Origin: an uncultured Gammaproteobacteria bacterium
GTDB taxonomy: Bacteria; Pseudomonadota; Gammaproteobacteria; Steroidobacterales; Woeseiaceae
DNA: 7,552 bases
Direction of reading: 5' to 3'
NCBI GenBank assembly: GCA_938003715.1
Contig: CALKYK010000384.1
Span: 1 to 7,552, forward strand
Shown in pieces: positions 1 through 4,687 of the stretch. The position numbers and the translations under genes were made by a program. Under the pieces are notes generated by a model. It saw nothing but the letters and a program-made list of their open reading frames with translations, did not search any database and had not been told where the DNA came from. Position 1 is the first letter of the stretch. Every line of letters begins with the position of its first letter.

Positions 1-302
1 AGTGCGCGATCCGGCGCCTCCTGCATCAGCTTTTCCCGCGGCATCGACTTCAGGTTGCCGATGTAGCCGGTGTAGCGGTGATACATCTTGACTTTCATCT
101 TGTTGCCGGTGACGCGAATCTTGTCCGCGTTGACGACGACGATATAGTCGCCCGTGTCCACGTGCGGCGTGTATTCCGGCTTGTGCTTGCCCTTGAGCCG
201 GCGAGCGATCTCCGTCGACAGGCGCCCGAGCGTCTTGTTCGTCGCGTCCACTAGATACCAGTCGCGGCGTACGTCTTCCGGCTTGGCAGAAAAGGTTTTC
301 AT
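1..302 (-). CDS. rplM: 50S ribosomal protein L13 (partial, N-terminal 100 residues)
   Basis: L13 is an early-assembling protein of the large ribosomal subunit that binds 23S rRNA. The visible part begins MKTFSAKPEDVRRDWYLVDA, followed by the family blocks KTLGRLSTEIARRLKGKHK (about residues 23-41), YTPHVDTGDYIVVVNADKI and TGYIGNLK. These are typical of bacterial L13, which is about 142 residues long. The reading frame leaves the left edge still open near residue 100, so roughly the last 40 residues are missing; rpsI normally follows in this family but is not visible. The start is the ATG at 302-300, the usual L13 N-terminus. Upstream purines are weak (GAAGACC just before ATG). A good promoter candidate lies about 100 bp upstream on the minus strand. 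The gene diverges from coq7. Confidence 0.97.
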   Translation of the reverse strand, partial: MKTFSAKPEDVRRDWYLVDATNKTLGRLSTEIARRLKGKHKPEYTPHVDTGDYIVVVNADKIRVTGNKMKVKMYHRYTGYIGNLKSMPREKLMQEAPDRA

Positions 303-328
303 GGTCTTCAATCCGATTGGGAACGTCA

Positions 329-359
329 GGCAGCCGCCCCGGTCCCCGGTGGCGCTGCC
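329..359 (-). other. Possible stem-loop in the rplM mRNA leader
   Basis: In the predicted rplM leader, GGCAGC (359-354) can pair with GCTGCC (334-329). A smaller CCGG/CCGG hairpin with a 3-nt loop (349-339) can form inside the loop. The region is very GC-rich, so some pairing is expected by chance. L13 of Escherichia coli is known to repress its own operon by binding its mRNA; whether this structure is an equivalent target is inference. There is no U-run, so it is not an intrinsic terminator. Confidence 0.2.
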
Positions 360-400
360 CGGGCCGGGAAATGCTGCTGCCCCCCGGCGAAAGGCGCGAA

Positions 401-429
401 ATTCTAACGGACGACCTGCCGCAATGCAA
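401..429 (-). promoter_or_regulatory. Candidate sigma70 promoter of rplM
   Basis: Reading the minus strand, TTGCAT (429-424) and TAGAAT (406-401) are separated by exactly 17 bp. The -10 is a close match to consensus (5 of 6); the -35 matches in its TTG core only. Transcription would begin near 394 and leave an untranslated leader of about 90 nt before the rplM ATG. That is plausible for a ribosomal protein gene, some of which are controlled through their leaders. This is inferred from spacing and sequence only. Confidence 0.5.
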
Positions 430-535
430 ACCAGTGGCGCACGCGCGGGCCCACGTCCGCGGGCCAATCGAGTCGCTATTTTTGCTTTTTTATTCAGTGC
501 CTTGCAGCAACCGGTACCGGGCCCCTGCCGGTGGT

Positions 536-541
536 TATAAT
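536..541 (+). promoter_or_regulatory. Candidate -10 element for coq7, 7 nt before the start codon
   Basis: A perfect TATAAT lies at 536-541. It is followed by the 7-nt discriminator CGCCACC and then the GTG start of coq7 at 549, so the predicted first transcribed base coincides with the start codon. No good -35 is found at 16-18 bp; TTGCAG at 502-507 is 28 bp away and too far. A T-rich patch (about 477-494) interrupts otherwise GC-rich sequence upstream and could help polymerase binding. The rest of the 303-548 gap holds only the rplM promoter and leader and a direct repeat CGCGGGCC (444-451 and 458-465) of no evident function. Confidence 0.45.
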
Positions 542-548
542 CGCCACC

Positions 549-1193
549 GTGGACGACCGTCACCTGACCCCCATCGATCGCATCCTGGCCGGCATCGACG
601 ACGCCCTGCGGGGCATGTCGGAAACGCCGACCCGGGCGGCGCGGCCGAGCCCGTCCGCCGGCATCGGGGAGCCCGCCCTGAGCGATGCCGAGAAGGCGCA
701 CGCCGCGGGCCTGATGCGCGTCAATCACGCCGGCGAAGTGGCCGCCCAGGGACTGTACCAGGGACACGCGGCGGTCGCGCGCGACCCGAACATCGAGGCC
801 CAGGTCCGCCACGCAGCCGAGGAAGAACTCGATCACCTGGCCTGGTGCGAGGAGCGACTCGGCGAGCTCGGCTCGGGCCCGAGCCGGCTGCGTCCGCTGT
901 GGTATGCGGGCGCGTACGTCATGGGCGCCGCCAGCGGTGCCTTCGGCGATCGCTGGTCGCTCGGTTTCATCGAAGAGACAGAGCGACAGGTCGCCGAACA
1001 CCTGACCGGGCACCTGGGCACCCTGCCCGAGAACGACGCGCGCAGCCGCGCGATCGTCACACAGATGCGGGAAGAGGAAGAGTCGCACGGTGCCAACGCC
1101 CGCGATGCCGGGGCTGCGCCACTGCCCGTGCCCGTCCGCGAACTGATGCGCCTGACCGCAAAAGTGATGACCCGCACCGCCTACTGGCTGTGA
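549..1193 (+). CDS. coq7: Coq7, demethoxyubiquinone-type hydroxylase (2-polyprenyl-3-methyl-6-methoxy-1,4-benzoquinol hydroxylase)
   Basis: A 214-residue di-iron oxygenase that adds the last ring hydroxyl in aerobic ubiquinone synthesis, acting at the inner membrane. The full ferritin-like ligand set is visible: Glu63 in MRVNHAGEV, Glu93 and His96 in EEELDHLAW, Glu145 in ETERQV, and Glu177 and His180 in REEEESH. The block LYQGHA and the C-terminal KVMTRTAYWL also match the family. Length fits bacterial Coq7 (about 210-220). I chose GTG 549 because the protein then begins (M)DDRHLTPIDRIL, aligning with the usual RHYSPVDR N-terminus; an in-frame GTG at 531 would add six residues that precede the conserved start. 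No proper Shine-Dalgarno sequence precedes 549, but a perfect TATAAT sits 7 nt before it, suggesting a leaderless mRNA. crp follows on the same strand after 146 bp. Confidence 0.95.
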   Translation: MDDRHLTPIDRILAGIDDALRGMSETPTRAARPSPSAGIGEPALSDAEKAHAAGLMRVNHAGEVAAQGLYQGHAAVARDPNIEAQVRHAAEEELDHLAWCEERLGELGSGPSRLRPLWYAGAYVMGAASGAFGDRWSLGFIEETERQVAEHLTGHLGTLPENDARSRAIVTQMREEEESHGANARDAGAAPLPVPVRELMRLTAKVMTRTAYWL

Positions 1194-1222
1194 CGTCGCT
1201 GGTCTCGGCAGGCCCTATTCAA

Positions 1223-1228
1223 TATAAT
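1223..1228 (+). promoter_or_regulatory. Candidate -10 element of crp
   Basis: TATAAT lies at 1223-1228 in the 146-bp gap between coq7 and crp, within AATATAATCGCAACG. The hexamer at -35 distance (TGGTCT, 1200-1205) is poor, so this would be a weak or activator-dependent promoter. Transcription would start near 1235 and give a leader of about 105 nt. The string ATAATCGC is shared with the coq7 -10 region at 537-544. Confidence 0.4.
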
Positions 1229-1252
1229 CGCAACGCGTCTGATCCAAGCGAT

Positions 1253-1266
1253 ATTTCAAGTGAAAT
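1253..1266. promoter_or_regulatory. Perfect inverted repeat in the crp leader, possible operator
   Basis: ATTTCA-AG-TGAAAT is a perfect 6-bp inverted repeat with a 2-bp centre, in a locally AT-rich stretch about 20-30 bp downstream of the predicted crp start point. The 2-nt spacer is too short for an RNA hairpin loop, so a DNA-binding site for a dimeric regulator is the more natural reading. It does not match the CRP consensus TGTGA-N6-TCACA or the FNR consensus TTGAT-N4-ATCAA. The regulator is unknown. Confidence 0.35.
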
Positions 1267-1339
1267 TACGGACTTAGCTTGCTCTTGTCCGCGCTCTGTA
1301 TTAAAAACGTGAGCGAAACTTCGTCGAGGGCCCCCCGTT

Positions 1340-1993
1340 ATGCAAACTACCGCGAAGAACATCAGTGACGTACCTGCGATCAACCGGTTTCTGAGCTACT
1401 GCCGGGTTCGCACGGTCCCCTCAAAAACCGTCATGATTCACGCCGGCGACCTGCCCGACGTCCTGTACTACATCGTGGACGGCTCGGTCGAAGTGATGAT
1501 CGAGGACGAAGACGGCAACGAGATGGTGCTGGCGTACCTGAACAAGGGTCAGTTCTTCGGCGAAATGGGGCTTTTCTACGAACAGCCGACGCGCTCGGCC
1601 TGGGTGCGCACGCGCACCGAGTGCGAGATCGCCGAGATGACCTACCCGCGTTTTCGCCAGATCGCGAGCGAAAGCCCCGGCCTGGTCTTCGAGCTAGCGA
1701 CCCAGCTCGCCACTCGCCTCGACCGTACCAACCGCAAGCTCGGCGACCTCGCGTTCGTCGACGTCACCGGTCGCGTCGCGCACGCGATCATGGACCTCTG
1801 CAACGAACCCGACGCGATGACGCATCCTGACGGGATGCAGATCAAGGTCAGCCGCCAGGAACTGTCGCGCCTCGTCGGCTGCTCCCGCGAAATGGCCGGC
1901 CGCGTGTTGAAGGTGCTCGAGGAACAGGGCCTGGTATCGGCCAGCGGCAAGACGATCGTCGTCTACGGCGCGCGCCCGAACCGCAAAATCTGA
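1340..1993 (+). CDS. crp: CRP/Vfr-type cyclic AMP receptor, global transcription regulator
   Basis: A 217-residue member of the CRP/FNR family. The N-terminal cyclic-nucleotide-binding barrel spans about residues 15-120. Its phosphate-binding cassette FGEMGLFYEQPTRSAW keeps Gly74, Glu75, Arg85 and Ser86, equivalent to E. coli Gly71, Glu72, Arg82 and Ser83, so cAMP is the likely ligand. The dimer helix runs through LATRLDRTNRKLGDLAF; here E. coli Thr127-Ser128 is Thr130-Asn131. The winged helix-turn-helix (about 168-212) contains SRQELSRLVGCSREMAGRVL, keeping the DNA-contacting Arg183, Glu184 and Arg188, so the classic TGTGA/TCACA target is expected. The C-terminal half is very close to Pseudomonas Vfr (DAMTHPDGMQIK). 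The c-di-GMP-responsive Clp of Xanthomonas has lost the Arg-Ser pair, which is intact here. A GAGGG sequence (1326-1330) 9 nt before the ATG is a suitable ribosome-binding site. Confidence 0.95.
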   Translation: MQTTAKNISDVPAINRFLSYCRVRTVPSKTVMIHAGDLPDVLYYIVDGSVEVMIEDEDGNEMVLAYLNKGQFFGEMGLFYEQPTRSAWVRTRTECEIAEMTYPRFRQIASESPGLVFELATQLATRLDRTNRKLGDLAFVDVTGRVAHAIMDLCNEPDAMTHPDGMQIKVSRQELSRLVGCSREMAGRVLKVLEEQGLVSASGKTIVVYGARPNRKI

Positions 1994-2007
1994 GCTTTAA
2001 GGAACCC

Positions 2008-2029
2008 GTCGACGGCGCTGCCCGTCGAC
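2008..2029. terminator. Hairpin after crp (8-bp perfect stem), likely weak terminator
   Basis: GTCGACGG (2008-2015) and CCGTCGAC (2022-2029) form a perfect 8-bp stem with a 6-nt loop, starting 15 nt after the crp stop codon. Neither strand has a real U-run after the stem (plus strand continues AATCCATCG), so classical intrinsic termination is doubtful; it may mark or protect the 3' end. It sits in the 82-bp junction between the convergent crp and rpe genes. Confidence 0.45.
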
Positions 2030-2047
2030 AATCCATCGTTTCCCTCG

Positions 2048-2075
2048 CGCAAGGCCGCGGTTTGCGGCCATTGCG
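2048..2075. terminator. Hairpin abutting the rpe stop codon (11-bp stem with one bulge)
   Basis: CGCAA-GGCCGC (2048-2058) pairs with GCGGCC-A-TTGCG (2064-2075). This gives 5 plus 6 bp with a single bulged A and a GGTTT loop. It starts directly after the rpe stop codon (minus strand, 2078-2076). It lacks a U-tract in either direction. As the first structure after rpe it is the best candidate for the 3' end of the djlA-rpe transcript, perhaps Rho-assisted or as a bidirectional barrier with the hairpin at 2008-2029. Confidence 0.4.
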
Positions 2076-2744
2076 TTACGTGGCGGCAGCGATCTCGGCA
2101 CGCATCGCGGCGATGGTCGCCTTGTAGTCGTCACTGCCGAAGATCGCCGACCCGGCGACGAATGTGTCGGCGCCGGCCGCGGCGATGCGGCCGATATTGT
2201 CGACCTTGACGCCGCCGTCCACTTCCAGCCGCACCTCGCGTCCGCTGGCATCGATCAGGCGCCGTGCTTCGGCGATCTTCGGCAGCGCCGACTCGATGAA
2301 TTTCTGCCCGCCGAAGCCTGGATTTACCGACATGATCAGCACCATGTCGAGGTCTTCTAGAACGTGCTCGAGCCAGGTCAGCGGCGTTGCCGGGTTGAAC
2401 ACCAGCCCGGCTTTCAGTCCCTGTTCCTTTATAAGGCCGACCGTGCGGTGCACGTGCCGGCTCGCCTCAGGATGGAACGTAATGTAGTCGGCGCCGGCCT
2501 TCGCGAAGTCCGGCACGATGCGATCGACCGGTTCGATCATCAGGTGAACGTCAATCGGCGCCTCGATGCCGTCGTTGCGCAACGCATCGCAGACCATCGG
2601 GCCGATGGTCAGGTTCGGCACGAAGTGATTGTCCATCACGTCGAAGTGCACGATATCGGCACCGGCGTCCAGCACCGCCCGGACGTCGTCACCCAGGCGG
2701 GCGAAATCCGCCGACAGTATCGACGGTGCGATCATGGCTTGCAC
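2076..2744 (-). CDS. rpe: Ribulose-phosphate 3-epimerase
   Basis: A 222-residue TIM-barrel enzyme that interconverts D-ribulose 5-phosphate and D-xylulose 5-phosphate in the cytosolic pentose phosphate pathway (and the Calvin cycle where present). The sequence is almost collinear with E. coli Rpe: IAPSILSADFARLG at residues 5-18, metal and catalytic positions His33 and Asp35 in VHFDVMDNHFVPNLTIGP, His67 in PIDVHLMI, the loop MSVNPGFGGQ, the second catalytic Asp in LEVDGGVKV, and phosphate-binding GADTFVAGSAIF. I chose GTG 2744 because AGGGAG lies 9 nt upstream; the ATG at 2735 would leave that site 18 nt away and drop residues that align with the E. coli N-terminus. The open frame extends further upstream to 2903 but that part is non-conserved and overlaps djlA. 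It is downstream of djlA on the same strand with a 73-bp gap, probably cotranscribed. Confidence 0.96.
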   Translation of the reverse strand: MQAMIAPSILSADFARLGDDVRAVLDAGADIVHFDVMDNHFVPNLTIGPMVCDALRNDGIEAPIDVHLMIEPVDRIVPDFAKAGADYITFHPEASRHVHRTVGLIKEQGLKAGLVFNPATPLTWLEHVLEDLDMVLIMSVNPGFGGQKFIESALPKIAEARRLIDASGREVRLEVDGGVKVDNIGRIAAAGADTFVAGSAIFGSDDYKATIAAMRAEIAAAT

Positions 2745-2753
2745 GTTCAGCTT

Positions 2754-2759
2754 CTCCCT
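2754..2759 (-). promoter_or_regulatory. Ribosome-binding site that fixes the rpe GTG start
   Basis: AGGGAG on the minus strand (2759-2754) is 9 nt before GTG 2744 and is one of the clearest Shine-Dalgarno sequences in the window. It favours the GTG start over the conserved-looking ATG three codons later. Confidence 0.7.
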
Positions 2760-2765
2760 GCGTTT

Positions 2766-2782
2766 GGTCCGCACTGCGGACC
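2766..2782. other. Perfect 7-bp stem-loop in the djlA-rpe gap
   Basis: GGTCCGC (2766-2772) and GCGGACC (2776-2782) form a perfect 7-bp stem with a 3-nt loop. In the djlA-rpe transcript the stem ends 6 nt before the rpe Shine-Dalgarno sequence. There is no U-tract, so it is not an obvious terminator. It could be an intercistronic stability or processing element, or could tune ribosome access to rpe. A smaller 5-bp inverted repeat GTTGC-TG-GCAAC (2799-2810) lies between it and the djlA stop. Confidence 0.45.
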
Positions 2783-2817
2783 CTGCCTCATGTGACCGGT
2801 TGCTGGCAACACCGCGA

Positions 2818-3621
2818 CTAGCGAATGCTGCGACGTGCCTTGAGCATTTCGTATGCGTTCCTGACTTCCCGCGTGCGCCTTTCCGCTTCCGCGACCGCTG
2901 CATCGTCGCGGTTCTCCGGCGCGATCTTGTCCGGGTGATTGCGGTTCATCAGGCGGCGGTATGCTTTCTTGATCTCCGCATTGCTCGAGGACTTGTCGAC
3001 GCCGAGCGTCGAATAAGCGGCGTCAACGCGCTGCGCGTCGGCGTTGCCGGCGGCGGAGCGGCGGAAGCCGCGCTGCGCGCGCAGCATCGCCTCGAGCTGG
3101 GCCAGCTCGGCCCCGCCGATATCGAGCCCGGTGCATACTTTCCAGGTCAGCGCCCGCTCGCCGTGGTGGAGCGCCGGTTTCGACAGCGCAACCTCGAGCA
3201 GCAGGCGCAGGAACAGGGCCTGGTTTTCCGCGCGACTCGCGCCACTCTTTTTCAGTTCGACGAGCGTCGTGGCCAGCGGATAGTCGGGCGACTTGCCGCT
3301 TTCGAACCAGCCGATCGCCCGCCGCACCTCCACCGGTCCGAGCCCGAGCCGGTGCATCAGCGAACGGGCTGCGCGGATTTCGTCTTCCGACACGCGGCCG
3401 TCACTCTTCGCGAGGTGTCCTGCGACTTCGAACAGCGCCTGCACGAACTGCGGCGGCAGCTTTTCCAGCCTGCCCGACGATACGTCGGGACCGAAACGCG
3501 TCAGGCGGTCGGCGAAGCCCCGATCGAACTGGTGACCGAGCAGCAGGCCGATCAGGGCGATCCACGGCCGCCCGGTGGCGAGACCCGCCACCGTGCCAAT
3601 CACTTTTCCCCAGTAAGCCAT
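2818..3621 (-). CDS. djlA: DjlA, membrane-anchored DnaJ-like co-chaperone
   Basis: A 267-residue protein (E. coli DjlA is about 271) that is anchored in the inner membrane and stimulates DnaK through a cytosolic J domain. The N-terminus MAYWGKVIG and hydrophobic segment (about residues 6-30, GRPWIALIGLLLGH) match the DjlA type III membrane anchor. Residues about 54-180 form a TerB-like helical domain with AKSDGRVSEDEI. The C-terminal J domain (about 199-264) has YSTLGVDKSSSNAEIKKAYR, the invariant His-Pro-Asp at 229-231 (NRNHPDK) and the final helix with NAYEML. The ATG at 3621 gives the expected N-terminus; no strong Shine-Dalgarno sequence or clear promoter is seen upstream. It diverges from purC and precedes rpe on the same strand. 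Confidence 0.93.
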   Translation of the reverse strand: MAYWGKVIGTVAGLATGRPWIALIGLLLGHQFDRGFADRLTRFGPDVSSGRLEKLPPQFVQALFEVAGHLAKSDGRVSEDEIRAARSLMHRLGLGPVEVRRAIGWFESGKSPDYPLATTLVELKKSGASRAENQALFLRLLLEVALSKPALHHGERALTWKVCTGLDIGGAELAQLEAMLRAQRGFRRSAAGNADAQRVDAAYSTLGVDKSSSNAEIKKAYRRLMNRNHPDKIAPENRDDAAVAEAERRTREVRNAYEMLKARRSIR

Positions 3622-3657
3622 ACGTCAGTCGCCGAGCCTATTGACGGCGCGCCCGTT

Positions 3658-3663
3658 TACGAT
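3658..3663 (+). promoter_or_regulatory. Candidate -10 element for purC
   Basis: TACGAT lies in the djlA-purC divergent region, 6 nt before an in-frame ATG (3670). TTGACG at 3641-3646 resembles a -35 but is only 11 bp away, too close for a standard promoter. If transcription starts at about 3670, either the mRNA is leaderless from that ATG, or it has a 96-nt leader before the preferred purC start at 3766. The stretch 3670-3765 holds short GC-rich inverted repeats (for example GGCC-ATCATC-GGCC) and no convincing regulator site. Confidence 0.3.
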
Positions 3664-3765
3664 GGCGCAATGCTAACCGCACGCGACGTCCGACCCCAAG
3701 CAACGCTTGCAGCGCCACTGCCGAACGGCCATCATCGGCCGCTCGCTTCCGCCCCGCTCCATCCA

Positions 3766-4671
3766 ATGGCCGCATCGCATGCGCTTTACGAGTCGCACAT
3801 TCCCGGGCTGAAACTCCTCGGCCGAGGCAAGGTGCGCGACCTGTACGAAGTCGACGACGAGCGGCTGCTGATCGTTACGTCCGACCGGCTGTCGGCGTAC
3901 GACGTCGTGATGCAGGAGCCGGTGCCTGGCAAGGGCCGCATTCTGACGGCAATGTCGATGTTCTGGTTCGACATGATGGCGGACATCATCCCGAATCATC
4001 TGACCGGCGTTGCGCCATCCGAGGTCATACCCGACCCGGCACTGGCGTCTGCGCTCGAAGACCGCGCCATCGTCGTAAGAAGGCTCGAACCGCTGCCGAT
4101 CGAGGCGGTCGTGCGCGGCTACCTGATCGGCTCGGGCTGGCGCGATTACCTCGACACCGGCGCAATCTGCGACATTGCGCTCCCGCGCGGGCTGGAGCAG
4201 GCGGCGCGCCTGCCGGAACCGCTCTTTACGCCGGCCACAAAGGCGGCGGCCGGCGATCACGACGAGAACATCGGCTTCGAAGCGGCCGTTTCGATGATCG
4301 GCCGTGAACTCGCCGATCGCGTCCGCGACGTGTCCGTGCGTATCTACGAGCGTGCGGCGGATCACGCGAAGCAGCGCGGCATCATCATTGCCGACACGAA
4401 ATTCGAATTCGGGCTCGATGCGGATGGCGAGCTGTACGTCATCGACGAAATGCTGACGCCCGATTCGTCGCGGTTCTGGCCGGCGAGCGAATACCGCACC
4501 GGCATCAGCCCGCCGAGTTACGACAAGCAGTTCGTCCGCGACTACCTCGACACGCTGGACTGGGACAAGACTGCGCCCGCGCCGGCCCTGCCCGCCGAAA
4601 TACTGCGGCACACCAGCGCGAAATACCGGGAAGCGCTGCGAATTCTCGCCGGGGATACGTCGATCTCGTAA
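3766..4671 (+). CDS. purC: Phosphoribosylaminoimidazole-succinocarboxamide synthase (SAICAR synthetase)
   Basis: A 301-residue cytosolic enzyme of de novo purine synthesis that joins CAIR and aspartate with ATP to give SAICAR. It is the long (about 300-residue) form rather than the roughly 237-residue E. coli form. Motifs in order: LLGRGKVRDLYE (17-28), SDRLSAYDVVM (39-49), EAVVRGYLIGSGW (113-125, the family signature), GDHDENIGF (163-171), ADTKFEFG (209-216) and DEMLTPDSSRFW (227-238). The start is uncertain. ATG 3766 gives MAASHALYESHIPG, matching where similarity begins in the family. ATG 3670 would add 32 residues (MLTARDVRPQ...) that look unconserved and use many A/T-ending codons unlike the gene body, but it has a -10-like hexamer just upstream. 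Neither has a good Shine-Dalgarno sequence. The stop is 16 bp from that of the convergent BtuF-like gene. Confidence 0.95.
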   Translation: MAASHALYESHIPGLKLLGRGKVRDLYEVDDERLLIVTSDRLSAYDVVMQEPVPGKGRILTAMSMFWFDMMADIIPNHLTGVAPSEVIPDPALASALEDRAIVVRRLEPLPIEAVVRGYLIGSGWRDYLDTGAICDIALPRGLEQAARLPEPLFTPATKAAAGDHDENIGFEAAVSMIGRELADRVRDVSVRIYERAADHAKQRGIIIADTKFEFGLDADGELYVIDEMLTPDSSRFWPASEYRTGISPPSYDKQFVRDYLDTLDWDKTAPAPALPAEILRHTSAKYREALRILAGDTSIS

Positions 4672-4687
4672 CCACTTGCGCTCATCG

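Noticed and set aside
444..494. GC-rich inverted segments followed by a T-rich tract as an intrinsic terminator
   Set aside because: No plus-strand gene ends before it, the stems are short and about 10 nt or more away from the T-rich stretch; more likely incidental or an AT-rich promoter-proximal patch.
1269..1291. CGGAC...GTCCG stem-loop in the crp leader as an RNA switch
   Set aside because: Only 5 bp with a large loop; too weak to claim without covariation.
317..1312. 331-codon plus-strand frame over coq7
   Set aside because: Out-of-frame shadow of coq7; very Arg/Pro/Gly-rich composition, no domain.
2789..2804. CATGTGACCGG as a CRP binding site
   Set aside because: Only one half-site (TGTGA) is present; nothing like TCACA follows at the required 6-bp spacing, and it lies inside an operon gap.
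2745..2903. N-terminal extension of Rpe to 2903
   Set aside because: It would overlap the end of djlA and adds basic, non-conserved residues; GTG 2744 has a proper ribosome-binding site and matches the family N-terminus.
3700..3710. GCAACGCTTGC upstream of purC as a PurR box
   Set aside because: The PurR consensus has GCAA-N-CG-N-TTGC; this is one base short and the flanks do not match.
2629..4671. 680-codon plus-strand open frame ending as purC
   Set aside because: Its first part is antisense to rpe and djlA, which are clearly real, and the translation shows no family features until PurC begins. Long stop-free antisense frames are common at this GC content.
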